DNA of 24,877 nucleotides from Euryarchaeota archaeon UBA181 (GTDB lineage Archaea > Thermoplasmatota > Poseidoniia > Poseidoniales > Thalassarchaeaceae), in NCBI GenBank assembly GCA_002496725.1, contig DALI01000080.1, positions 1-24,877 of the forward strand, written 5' to 3'. Positions 16,365-23,530 of this stretch are shown in pieces. Under the pieces are notes generated by a model. The model did not search any database and was not told where the DNA came from. It worked only from the letters and a program-made list of their open reading frames with translations. How positions within the stretch are numbered: the first letter of the stretch is position 1; every line of letters begins with the position of its first letter. The position numbers and the translations under genes are program-made.

Positions 16365-17018
16365 ATGCTCAAGCCGGCCAAGGAAGTACCTCACACTTGG
16401 TGGAGCTCAGAAGACCCCATGGAACCAAGGCCAAAAATATCCACATTACTAATTCTATGTGCCGGGCTCTGGATTTTTGGTACTGGTGATGCAGTCCTTG
16501 TAGCAGCAGGAATGGGAAACACACCTTGGACTGTTCTTGCTGAAGGAATATCTCTGATAATGGATAGATCAATAGGGCAGACGACCTTCATCGTTAGTGT
16601 AGCTGTCCTATTCCTTTGGATCCCACTTAGAGAGAAACCTGGAGTAGGCACCATACTCAACGCTATACTCATTGCCGCCGCTATCGAGTATATGCTACCG
16701 TTATTGCCTACACCAGATGGAACGGTGGAGGCTTTGGCGCAAATCGCCGTTGGAATCATCCTCGTGGGAATAGGAAGCGGAATATATCTGACAGCCAATC
16801 TCGGGCCCGGGCCTCGAGATGGCTGGATGACAGGAATACAGAGAATATCTGGGGTACCAATAGGTAGAGTACGTGGCGCAATAGAGATATCAGTGGTTTT
16901 CATTGGATGGATATTGGGGGGAACAGTGGGATTAGGAACAGTAATATTCGCAATAATGATAGGTCCCATTGTGGCAATATGCCTCAATATCGCCGGATTG
17001 CTTGGTAGGACAGACTAA
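16365..17018 (+). CDS. YczE/YitT-type integral membrane protein
   Basis: The protein has 217 aa from the ATG at 16365; a GTG at 16350 and an ATG at 16419 are also in frame. There are five hydrophobic segments. The stretch LTANLGPGPRDGWMTGIQRISGVPIGRVRGAIEI, followed by a helix with GWILGG, is the characteristic conserved core of the YczE family (LGxGPxDGxM, then GxxIGxVR). In Bacillus such proteins are of poorly defined function and have been tied to surfactin production; a transport role is likely but unproven. The gene follows cutA by 33 bp and precedes a SpoU methyltransferase by 12 bp, so the three probably form a unit. The start is uncertain because no clear Shine-Dalgarno is placed before any candidate. 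Confidence 0.8.
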   Translation: MLKPAKEVPHTWWSSEDPMEPRPKISTLLILCAGLWIFGTGDAVLVAAGMGNTPWTVLAEGISLIMDRSIGQTTFIVSVAVLFLWIPLREKPGVGTILNAILIAAAIEYMLPLLPTPDGTVEALAQIAVGIILVGIGSGIYLTANLGPGPRDGWMTGIQRISGVPIGRVRGAIEISVVFIGWILGGTVGLGTVIFAIMIGPIVAICLNIAGLLGRTD

Positions 17019-17030
17019 GGTGTGATTTGA

Positions 17031-17750
17031 ATGCAGAGATGTGGCATTATAGAAGTCCTGGAATCACTTGAGAACAAGGAACAGATAAACCTGATTCTGG
17101 TTAGAAGGGATGCAGAAAATACCCAATTAACAAAAATAATCTCAATGGCCAACGAATTAGGCATCAAAGTCACACAAGGCTCGGATAATGATCTCTGGAG
17201 AATGTCACGAGATAACTCTACGGGGGTTCCCGATGTACTAGCTCTTGTAGGAAGGAACCCATTACTCCCTCTCCAAGACGTAATTTCTTCTGGGGGGCTT
17301 ATTTGGCTACTAGCTGGTGCCGCATATCCAGTTAATATCGGATTTTGCATAAGAACCGCCGAAGTATCTGGGGCCGACGCAGTCATAGTAGACGCCACTC
17401 TGTCCAATATTGAGAGAAAGGCGGCCAAAAGGGCATCGATGAAGGCACACAGATTCATCCCTGTCTTTTGGGAGGATGGCATCAAGACAGTTCGTGCCGC
17501 CAAGGAAGCCGGATTCAAGATAGTCTCACTAGAAGATTCGGGGACCAAGACGCCATGGGATACCGATCTTACCGGAGACGTTATGCTGATAGTGGGAGGA
17601 GAGAGAAACGGTATTTCTCAGGACATCATCGATCAATCGGATGAAATAATCAGGATTCCAATGTCCGGATTCGTCCCTTCCTTCAATCTCCAAGCACCAC
17701 TGAGCGTGGTAGCTGTTGAGGCCCAGAGACAGAGGAATATTGGGAAATAA
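17031..17750 (+). CDS. SpoU/TrmH family RNA 2'-O-methyltransferase
   Basis: This 239-aa SPOUT enzyme has all three knot motifs. Motif 1 is VNIGFCIRTAEVSGADAVI, with Asn102 and the catalytic Arg108. Motif 2 is LIVGGERNGIS, with Glu191. Motif 3 is IRIPMSGFVPSFNLQAPLSV, with Pro210, Ser217 and Asn219. Residues 1-90 look like a small substrate-binding domain. Such enzymes methylate the ribose 2'-OH of tRNA or rRNA using S-adenosylmethionine; the exact target cannot be assigned. ATG at 17031 is preceded by AGGTG eight bases upstream, a good Shine-Dalgarno for an internal operon gene. Motif 3 has Phe-Asn-Leu where Leu-Asn-Val is most common. It converges on the Lrp gene with a 12-bp gap. Confidence 0.9.
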   Translation: MQRCGIIEVLESLENKEQINLILVRRDAENTQLTKIISMANELGIKVTQGSDNDLWRMSRDNSTGVPDVLALVGRNPLLPLQDVISSGGLIWLLAGAAYPVNIGFCIRTAEVSGADAVIVDATLSNIERKAAKRASMKAHRFIPVFWEDGIKTVRAAKEAGFKIVSLEDSGTKTPWDTDLTGDVMLIVGGERNGISQDIIDQSDEIIRIPMSGFVPSFNLQAPLSVVAVEAQRQRNIGK

Positions 17751-17762
17751 TGCCGAATAAAT

Positions 17763-18236
17763 CTAGGTCAGCGAATCGGCCATGCCATCGAAGTCATAGA
17801 ACGAAACCAGAGTCTCTGTATGCCCTACGCCACTCACTTCTGATAGGTTATCCAGTATCGAGTCTCCGAGATCAGACATATCCCTCGCTACAACTTCGAT
17901 AATGAAGTCCCATCGCCCTGTTACTATGTGACAACTCGCTACGAAAGGCATCTTGCATATCTCCTGAGCGACTTTCCTCCTGTCTGTCTCCTTTCTTTCC
18001 CCGGTCCAGTTGGCCAAGATGAAGGCATGCAATGGGAGTCCCAGCTCCTTTCTCCCCAGATCAACCGTGAACCTCTTCACTATCTTCCGATCCTGCAATC
18101 TTCGAATCCTATCATGGACCGTTACCCTTGGCATACCCAATGTATCTGCTATGGCTTGTGTGCTCGCTCTTGCGTCTTCTCTCAGAATCTCTATGATACT
18201 ACGGTCCTTCTGATCTAAATCACTGTATGGCATCAT
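17763..18236 (-). CDS. Lrp/AsnC family transcriptional regulator
   Basis: This 157-aa protein begins MMPYSDLDQKDRSIIEIL. It shows the Lrp plan: an N-terminal winged helix-turn-helix (LDQKDRSIIEILREDARAST, then AIADTLGMPRVTVHDRIRRL, about residues 6-50) and a C-terminal RAM domain (about 70-150) with VASCHIVTGRWDFIIEVVAR and SGVGHTETLVSF. RAM domains bind amino acids and drive oligomerisation. The frame is open for 60 further codons to 18416, but that extension reads as non-protein and overlaps the divergent PLP gene. A TATA-like element about 25 nt before 18236 supports the short form. It is transcribed away from a trans-sulfuration enzyme and exporter, so regulation of that pair by an amino acid is a reasonable inference, with autoregulation likely. 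Confidence 0.92.
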   Translation of the reverse strand: MMPYSDLDQKDRSIIEILREDARASTQAIADTLGMPRVTVHDRIRRLQDRKIVKRFTVDLGRKELGLPLHAFILANWTGERKETDRRKVAQEICKMPFVASCHIVTGRWDFIIEVVARDMSDLGDSILDNLSEVSGVGHTETLVSFYDFDGMADSLT

Positions 18237-18251
18237 GCTTCGCAAAGACGG

Positions 18252-18268
18252 GTTAGAAATAATAATTC
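18252..18268 (-). promoter_or_regulatory. Candidate TATA box for the Lrp gene
   Basis: The minus strand reads GAATTATTATTTCTAAC here, centred about 25 nt before the ATG at 18236. This distance suits a leaderless transcript. Confidence 0.4.
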
Positions 18269-18303
18269 CGTCGTTATGTCGGTAATTATAGATTATATGG
18301 ACA

Positions 18304-18319
18304 ATTATTCGACAATAAT
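18304..18319. promoter_or_regulatory. Inverted repeat, candidate Lrp operator
   Basis: ATTATT-CGAC-AATAAT has perfect 6-bp arms around a 4-bp centre. It lies midway in the 132-bp A/T-rich region between the divergent Lrp and PLP-enzyme genes. Lrp-type proteins bind A/T-rich imperfect palindromes of about this size, and several further A/T tracts lie at 18258-18298. Confidence 0.45.
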
Positions 18320-18368
18320 AGAAAATCACTAGCGCATAGTTGATGACCTGATATCCATTCGCAGTATC

Positions 18369-19571
18369 ATGGATGCAGATGATACCGACAAGGAGTTCGC
18401 TACAAAGGCCGTTCACTCAGGCATGGTTGAGATAGAAGGCTCCGCCACAACACCGATATTCATGACTTCAACATATAGGCTGACTGATGAGAAGTACAAG
18501 GGTTGGGCAGACGGTCTACACCACACGGTAGCATACTCCAGGATATCTAGCATCAACTCAGAGGTTGTCGCCGCCAAGCTCGCGGCTCTCGAGGGTGCAG
18601 AGGATGCTGAGGTCTTCGCAAGTGGGATGGCGGCTATTTCAACAACCCTTCTGACCCTGCTCTCAAAGGGCGATCATATCATCGCTACGCCTGACTGCTA
18701 TGGCGGCACATACGCGCTCCTAACAGAAATACTTCCAAGATTGGGTATCGAAGTCACAATGGCAGATATCAGGGACCCATCGAGTTACGAGCAGGCCATA
18801 CAGGACAATACAAAGGTGCTTTACGTAGAGACAATGACCAACCCGACCCTGAAAGTATGTGACCTAGAGGCGATGGCAGAGATAGCTAGTAAGAATGACT
18901 TAATTTCCGTCGTAGATAATACATTTGTCTCCCCCTGGTCCTCCAACCCAATAGAGATGGGGTTCGATATTGTCATTCATTCAGGTACTAAGTATCTCGG
19001 CGGACATGCAGATTTAACAGCGGGTTTCGTAGCTGGAAGAAAAGATCTCGTCGCTGAGATATTCCATACTAAAATCTACCTAGGAGGCGCGGCAGACCCT
19101 CATATGTGCTATCTTCTTGAGAGGGGAATGAGGACACTCCATGCTAGGATGCCAATTCATGCCTCAAACTCTGCAGAGATCGCAAAGAGATTGGAGGGCC
19201 ATGATATGGTTGAGAAAGTAATACACACCTCGTTGCACAGTCACCCTGACTTTGAGATAGCCAATAGGACGATGCCCAGAGGGAGCGGAATGCTAGCCTT
19301 TGTAATCAAAGGAGGGGATTCCGCGGCTCTGAAGTTCATGAGATCATTAGAGGTGATATTCGAGGCAACCAGTCTCGGGGGCGTGGAGAGCTTAGTGGAG
19401 TGCCCCTTCAACTCAAGTCACATGTTCGTCCCAGAGGAGGTAAGGCATGAGGCTGGTGTGGTACCAGGGTTTGTCAGAATGAGCATTGGCATAGAAGGCG
19501 TAGATGACCTATGGTCCGATATTGAGAGAGGATTGGACGCCGCAAGAGAGCTATTGGTATCCAGGGCTTAG
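18369..19571 (+). CDS. Cys/Met-metabolism PLP-dependent enzyme (cystathionine gamma-synthase/lyase type)
   Basis: This 400-aa protein is a full-length fold-type I trans-sulfuration enzyme. The N-terminus has KAVHSG and the TTPIFMTSTY strand. PLP contacts include the SGMAAI loop near 85-90, the stacking Tyr111 in CYGGTY, VVDNTF with Asp183, and the Schiff-base lysine K208 in HSGTKYLGGHAD. The position that is Cys in methionine gamma-lyase (YGCT) is Gly here, which favours cystathionine gamma-synthase or gamma-lyase. The usual YSRxxNPT motif reads YSRISSINSEV, so the Arg is kept but NPT is lost. It converts cystathionine, homoserine esters or cysteine within sulfur amino-acid metabolism; the exact reaction is open. 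It is divergent from an Lrp regulator, and an exporter starts right after it. Confidence 0.92.
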   Translation: MDADDTDKEFATKAVHSGMVEIEGSATTPIFMTSTYRLTDEKYKGWADGLHHTVAYSRISSINSEVVAAKLAALEGAEDAEVFASGMAAISTTLLTLLSKGDHIIATPDCYGGTYALLTEILPRLGIEVTMADIRDPSSYEQAIQDNTKVLYVETMTNPTLKVCDLEAMAEIASKNDLISVVDNTFVSPWSSNPIEMGFDIVIHSGTKYLGGHADLTAGFVAGRKDLVAEIFHTKIYLGGAADPHMCYLLERGMRTLHARMPIHASNSAEIAKRLEGHDMVEKVIHTSLHSHPDFEIANRTMPRGSGMLAFVIKGGDSAALKFMRSLEVIFEATSLGGVESLVECPFNSSHMFVPEEVRHEAGVVPGFVRMSIGIEGVDDLWSDIERGLDAARELLVSRA

Positions 19572-19580
19572 GTGTCCTTG

Positions 19581-20180
19581 ATGGATTATGAGTTGTTCAT
19601 CGCAAGTATGGCATTCATACTTCCAATGTGCTTTACTCCTGGACCAAATAATGTTCTCTGTGCGGCCCATGGGTCGCAACACGGCTTTCGTGGGACACTC
19701 ACTCTAATCTCAGGAATGGCAGTGGGTTGGTCCGCATTGGGGCTATTCGTAGCAGGGGCCACCGATCTCATCGAGGAGAACCAGACGGCCTTTGATTTGC
19801 TAACATATGTAGGAGCAGCCTACATTGCTTACCTCTCATACAAGATAGCCACATCTAAGATACTCGATCAGGGTGAAGAGAACTCGGAAAGATTAGGATT
19901 CCTAACCGGTGCAACAATCCAAGTAGTCAATGGCAAGGCATGGATTCACTTTCTAGTTCTGATGACCTCATTTGGAACCCTATTCGGCACTGGATTCACT
20001 GGCAAGGTACTGCTAGTGTTGCTAAACCTCGCCTGTGGCCTTCCCGCTGTAATGACATGGGCGGCCTTTGGAACGGTCCTCAGAAGGGCATTCAGTACCC
20101 CTAAGTCTGCAAGAGTCCTCAATCTGGTGATGGGGCTATCGCTCTTTGCAGTCGCAATATGGGTTGCTATGCCTCACTAG
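19581..20180 (+). CDS. LysE/RhtB family amino-acid exporter
   Basis: The protein has 199 aa from the ATG at 19581. The frame also allows a GTG at 19572 directly after the PLP-enzyme stop, but AGGTG placed six bases before 19581 favours the ATG. There are about six helices. The N-terminal PMCFTPGPNNVLCAAHGSQHGFRG (residues about 15-38) is the classic RhtB/LysE signature, with TPGPN in the first loop and a G-x-x-x-G-x-R-x-x linker. A later helix carries QVVNGKAWIHFLV, where the family has N-PKA-x-x-F. Neutral amino acids, cysteine and homoserine are common substrates. Translational coupling to the PLP enzyme suggests that it exports that enzyme's substrate or product. It converges on the next gene with 4 bp between stops. 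Confidence 0.9.
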   Translation: MDYELFIASMAFILPMCFTPGPNNVLCAAHGSQHGFRGTLTLISGMAVGWSALGLFVAGATDLIEENQTAFDLLTYVGAAYIAYLSYKIATSKILDQGEENSERLGFLTGATIQVVNGKAWIHFLVLMTSFGTLFGTGFTGKVLLVLLNLACGLPAVMTWAAFGTVLRRAFSTPKSARVLNLVMGLSLFAVAIWVAMPH

Positions 20181-20184
20181 TAGC

Positions 20185-20850
20185 TTATTCAGAACCAGGC
20201 TCGTCGATATTCCCAGAAAGCATCAATCCACCCAATGCGACGTACAGAATCATCGTAAGAGGGAACACTATCTGGAATTCAGCCTGCTCGGCATCCTGTA
20301 TCAGTGGGAGAAGGGTGTTTGCGAAACCTACCGGCATCAGCATGAAGAATGCGCCCTCGGTCATTCCCTCAGGGACCTTCAGTCCGACATGAGCCAGTCC
20401 CATGCAGATCATCGCGAGACCCCATACCACTGGTGTTAGCGACCAGAGTCCGCTTCCAGCATTGAAAATCGCCAAGGCCACCTCTTCACGCGCCACTTGA
20501 TCCGCGAATACAGAAGTAGTGTCGTTGGTTATGAGAATTACAGAAAGTTGTCCGCCAAAGCCAAGAAGGAAGAGCCCGAAGGTTCCGAAAATGAAGAGAT
20601 CAGCCATATTTAGTAGCTGAGTTGCCATTCTGTCCGCACCCTTTTTCATATCCATGGAGAGCATGTGCAAACCCGCGAACATCAGAGACATTCCCAGAAC
20701 CCCTGCTACGGCCATGTTCACCGAAGCATCGTCTTTGAGGAGGTTGACTCCATCCATCCCCACCTCATTTGTGAGGGGCCAATTGATGAATGCCCCCATT
20801 AGCATCAGCGGTCCAAGTACAAGCATTATTGGTGTCAGATTTCTTGACAT
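20185..20850 (-). CDS. Polytopic membrane protein of unknown function
   Basis: This 221-aa protein was not recognised. It contains about six hydrophobic segments, near residues 6-24, 45-65, 80-108, 125-152, 165-182 and 190-212. The loops contain few charged clusters apart from DMKKGADRMATQ after the second segment. A Trp-containing helix (SGLWSLTPVVWGLAMICMG) and the N-terminal LGPLMLMGAFINWP are distinctive but match no family I know. The gene has its own TATA-like box at leaderless distance from the ATG at 20850, so it is probably transcribed separately from the upstream 573-aa gene, 61 bp away. It may be a lineage-specific membrane protein. Confidence 0.65.
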   Translation of the reverse strand: MSRNLTPIMLVLGPLMLMGAFINWPLTNEVGMDGVNLLKDDASVNMAVAGVLGMSLMFAGLHMLSMDMKKGADRMATQLLNMADLFIFGTFGLFLLGFGGQLSVILITNDTTSVFADQVAREEVALAIFNAGSGLWSLTPVVWGLAMICMGLAHVGLKVPEGMTEGAFFMLMPVGFANTLLPLIQDAEQAEFQIVFPLTMILYVALGGLMLSGNIDEPGSE

Positions 20851-20870
20851 GAACTACGGGGCACCTTCTC

Positions 20871-20879
20871 GATATTAAG
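20871..20879 (-). promoter_or_regulatory. Candidate TATA box for the 221-aa membrane protein
   Basis: The minus strand reads CTTAATATC here, about 25 nt before the ATG at 20850. There is no Shine-Dalgarno between them, which points to a leaderless message. Confidence 0.4.
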
Positions 20880-20911
20880 CATCACGTACATATCTTACAG
20901 ACAGGAATAGA

Positions 20912-22633
20912 TTACAACGGACTTCCCAGATTTCCAGAAACCCCACTTGTCTCAGCTAGCCACTTCATGGCATTCGTATAGTCTTCAACAGCGTCTTCAT
21001 TATCTTTCAACAAGAGGTCCTCAGCGGCATCCCATAGTGCCTGTAGAGCCGGAACCCAGTCACCTCCTTTGTCTCTGATGGACTCATCAAACCTCCAGGC
21101 ATCCGACTCGGTCTTATTGTGAACGACCAACCAGGCCCACCCCATGGAAGATTCGAGACCCTTGCTCTTCCTTGTCAGGGAAACTGTGGACGGAATACCA
21201 TCCTCGACCGCCTTCCTGATTAATAGGTCGGCCATTCCCAGAGGTTGAGGGAGATCTTCATTATTCCAGGGTAATCTATTCAGCCGCATTTCCGTATCCA
21301 AGGCCTCTGTTAGCTCTCTAAGGAATGCCCCAAAGCCCTGCTTCCTCCTCGTCTGCTTCTCGAGTATTTCTTCAGCAGCCTCATCATTCAGGCCGAACAT
21401 ACTCTGCAGTACTGTCTTACCATGCTTAGGCCAAAGAGAAACCAAGTTAGGGTGACAAGAGGTTTCTTCCATTCTGACAACTTCAGAATCCAGATTCAGC
21501 ACCACCCCATCCGTTCTGACATGTATCCCACCGTCTAGAGAATCCAGTATTGCTGAGATCGCATTCTTCTCATCCTCAGTTCCAGAAAGACTCTCTAGGA
21601 AATCCCCTCTGTTATCGCTCTCAAACCAAGAATTCCCAATCACATACCCCTCCTCGATAGAGTTCAGAACACTCGCCCTACAAGACTGGGATAGCTTGGA
21701 GTCATCCAACGACATTTTCAACCATGAATCCAACACCTCGGCCAGTCTTTCCGCACCTTCATCTGGAAGAGGCATATCCTCGGGCCACCCCCGTGGCCTC
21801 CACATCCACTCAGCGTCACAAACAGAATTAAGCTTGTTAGGAGGCATCATCGAAATGGCTAGGCTTTGTGCAAATGGCTCTGTTGTCTTAGCAAGAGACG
21901 AAGGAGAAATTCCCACAATCGTACCATCTTGGAAAGTAAGACGAATCCAACCGTTTTCACTAAACTCACCTCCTCTAACAATTTCTTCTGAAAGTCCCAC
22001 CGTCCACCGAACCTCCTTTCCGTTCAGATCGACGGAAGACTTGTCTAGGACCCAGCTAATCCACTCAGGAGGGGCATCAGGGGAAGAGCAGGAGCAGACG
22101 AACCCCCCGTCCCATGAGAAGAAATGCTGACCAGCTTTTGCATGACCATCCCACACTAGAAGCCTCAATCTGGGATGATTGAAATTCTGGATCCCTGCAA
22201 GATGACTCTGCTTTCCATTGCCTCTTCTTAGATAACTCGAGGTACCATATAATGGGTGTTTGAATACTGAGACTATGGAAAGGTCATCCTCGCCTGCGGC
22301 AAGCAGACTACCAGCGAGAGCTCTGCATACCTCATCTCCCCCCTTCTTCACCATTCTCTTCCTGAGCCACCGTTGGTCGTTCCTCTTGGTAGCGACATTC
22401 TCTATCTCCCTCAGAGTCATCGCCATCTTATCCTTGTGTCCGAAGAAAGAAACCTTACCGAGCGCCCCTGTTATTTCTGGGACGAATGACTCAGGATCGT
22501 CCAAAAGAGACTCCAAATTTGACTCCAGCCTTCTTTGAATTTCCTTCGAGGCCTGCTTAATGCCTCTAACCCTGACCTTCTTCCTCCTATTTCGGTCTCC
22601 GGGAAAACTAACTTCAGCTGGTGGTTTCGCCAT
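20912..22633 (-). CDS. Large protein of unknown function next to dphB
   Basis: This 573-aa protein matches no family I can name. It starts MAKPPAEVSFPGDRNRRKKV with a very basic N-terminus (residues 10-35). It is otherwise soluble and rich in Trp, Ser, Asp and Glu, with no signal peptide or membrane helix. Visible elements are a Cys-Ser-Cys near residue 180 (GGFVCSCSSPDAPPEWISWV), a Trp-rich CDAEWMWRPRGWPEDMPLP near 270, and an acidic C-terminal helix region. The frame extends nine codons to a TTG at 22660, but GGGAGGGG shortly before the ATG at 22633 is a good Shine-Dalgarno and would otherwise be coding. It follows dphB by 41 bp on the same strand, so a role near translation is possible but only by association. 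Codon use and composition look like its neighbours. Confidence 0.75.
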   Translation of the reverse strand: MAKPPAEVSFPGDRNRRKKVRVRGIKQASKEIQRRLESNLESLLDDPESFVPEITGALGKVSFFGHKDKMAMTLREIENVATKRNDQRWLRKRMVKKGGDEVCRALAGSLLAAGEDDLSIVSVFKHPLYGTSSYLRRGNGKQSHLAGIQNFNHPRLRLLVWDGHAKAGQHFFSWDGGFVCSCSSPDAPPEWISWVLDKSSVDLNGKEVRWTVGLSEEIVRGGEFSENGWIRLTFQDGTIVGISPSSLAKTTEPFAQSLAISMMPPNKLNSVCDAEWMWRPRGWPEDMPLPDEGAERLAEVLDSWLKMSLDDSKLSQSCRASVLNSIEEGYVIGNSWFESDNRGDFLESLSGTEDEKNAISAILDSLDGGIHVRTDGVVLNLDSEVVRMEETSCHPNLVSLWPKHGKTVLQSMFGLNDEAAEEILEKQTRRKQGFGAFLRELTEALDTEMRLNRLPWNNEDLPQPLGMADLLIRKAVEDGIPSTVSLTRKSKGLESSMGWAWLVVHNKTESDAWRFDESIRDKGGDWVPALQALWDAAEDLLLKDNEDAVEDYTNAMKWLAETSGVSGNLGSPL

Positions 22634-22674
22634 TCTACCCCTCCCTCTATCCCGTCGCAATACCTTCTAGCAAA

Positions 22675-23502
22675 TCACATATCCGCCTTGTGGTGTTCGA
22701 ATGCCTCTAGCTCCATACCACTGAATAGGGTAGGTAAAATGAGACAATGGATACGTCCACCGCTTATCTTTGAGATATCAGAGAGGCTTCCAGAAACTAC
22801 TCGCTGGTTGATTGTACCAATATCACTCAGAAGTATAGTATTCCACTCTGATAGGGAGAAGGGGATGGACCACTCTCGATCCCCCCCGCGCTCTTCAAGA
22901 CGTTCAAACATAGCCTCAAGAATATCACGTGCCTGACTCGGGAGCATCGGTACTGGGGGATCAATCCCCATTCCGGTGGGGTCTAGATCGAGAAGTACCA
23001 GGGTGTGGAGCCCATTGGAATAGTTGCGCATTATCATCTCCAATGGAGAAGTGGGGAGATAGTCCCCATAGGGAAAAGGAATGGTAACCTGCCTTCCGAA
23101 ACGATATGACTGCAGACCAGAAAGAGACACCGCCAGACTGGTTGCGGAAATGCCCGGGACGACATGGAAAGGAATCCCCTCTAGGTCACACCTGATTTTC
23201 AAGTCGATATGAGTGGTCGCTTGCATTGGATCACCAACGACCATGATTGCAACCCTGCTATTACGCGCCTGTTCGATGATTCCCTCTGGATTCTCAATGA
23301 TGTCCCTCATAGCCCGTTCCCATTCTCCAACCAGTCCTTTCAATGCATCCTCCTGATGTTGAGGGAGAATAGCAGTATACCCCTCCAGATATCTCTTATC
23401 ACAGGATATTGCCGCTTCCATTGCAAACGCTGTCATATGCTTCAAATCACCAGGCCCCAGGCCGATTAACCAGAGCCCAGGCCCCTCTGAGACAGCCGTC
23501 AT
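22675..23502 (-). CDS. dphB: Diphthine synthase (DphB/Dph5)
   Basis: This 275-aa SAM-dependent enzyme trimethylates the modified histidine of elongation factor 2 during diphthamide synthesis, a pathway of archaea and eukaryotes. It shows the tetrapyrrole-methylase-type fold motifs: LWLIGLGPGDL (residues 10-20), AIMVVGDPMQATTHIDL (85-101), HVVPGISATSLA (113-124), FGRQVTIPFPYGDYLPTSPL (135-154) and GLHTLVLLDLD (164-174). GDPMxATTHxDL is specific to the DphB group and separates it from CobI/CbiL-type relatives. The frame is open upstream to 23601, but the ATG at 23502 gives the usual length and N-terminus. It is read first in the pair with the 573-aa unknown gene and is head-to-head with the Trm5-like gene. 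The other diphthamide genes are not in the window. Confidence 0.93.
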   Translation of the reverse strand: MTAVSEGPGLWLIGLGPGDLKHMTAFAMEAAISCDKRYLEGYTAILPQHQEDALKGLVGEWERAMRDIIENPEGIIEQARNSRVAIMVVGDPMQATTHIDLKIRCDLEGIPFHVVPGISATSLAVSLSGLQSYRFGRQVTIPFPYGDYLPTSPLEMIMRNYSNGLHTLVLLDLDPTGMGIDPPVPMLPSQARDILEAMFERLEERGGDREWSIPFSLSEWNTILLSDIGTINQRVVSGSLSDISKISGGRIHCLILPTLFSGMELEAFEHHKADM

Positions 23503-23530
23503 TGTGAAGCGGGCTGACCCGTTGCCCATC

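Noticed and set aside
16328..16489. An ATG overlapping the cutA stop (ATGA) that could be a coupled start for the membrane gene
   Set aside because: It is in a different frame from the YczE-like protein and runs into a stop after about 53 codons with no recognisable product. A frameshift is not needed because the YczE frame has its own starts.
16391..16987. A 198-codon open frame on the minus strand
   Set aside because: It is antisense to the YczE-like gene, whose family motif is clear. The Pro/Ile/Thr-rich translation is typical of a mirror of a hydrophobic gene.
18237..18416. A 60-codon N-terminal extension of the Lrp gene
   Set aside because: It overlaps the divergent PLP gene and an A/T-rich promoter region, and its residues do not resemble the family. 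The Met-Met at 18236 fits Lrp length and the TATA spacing.
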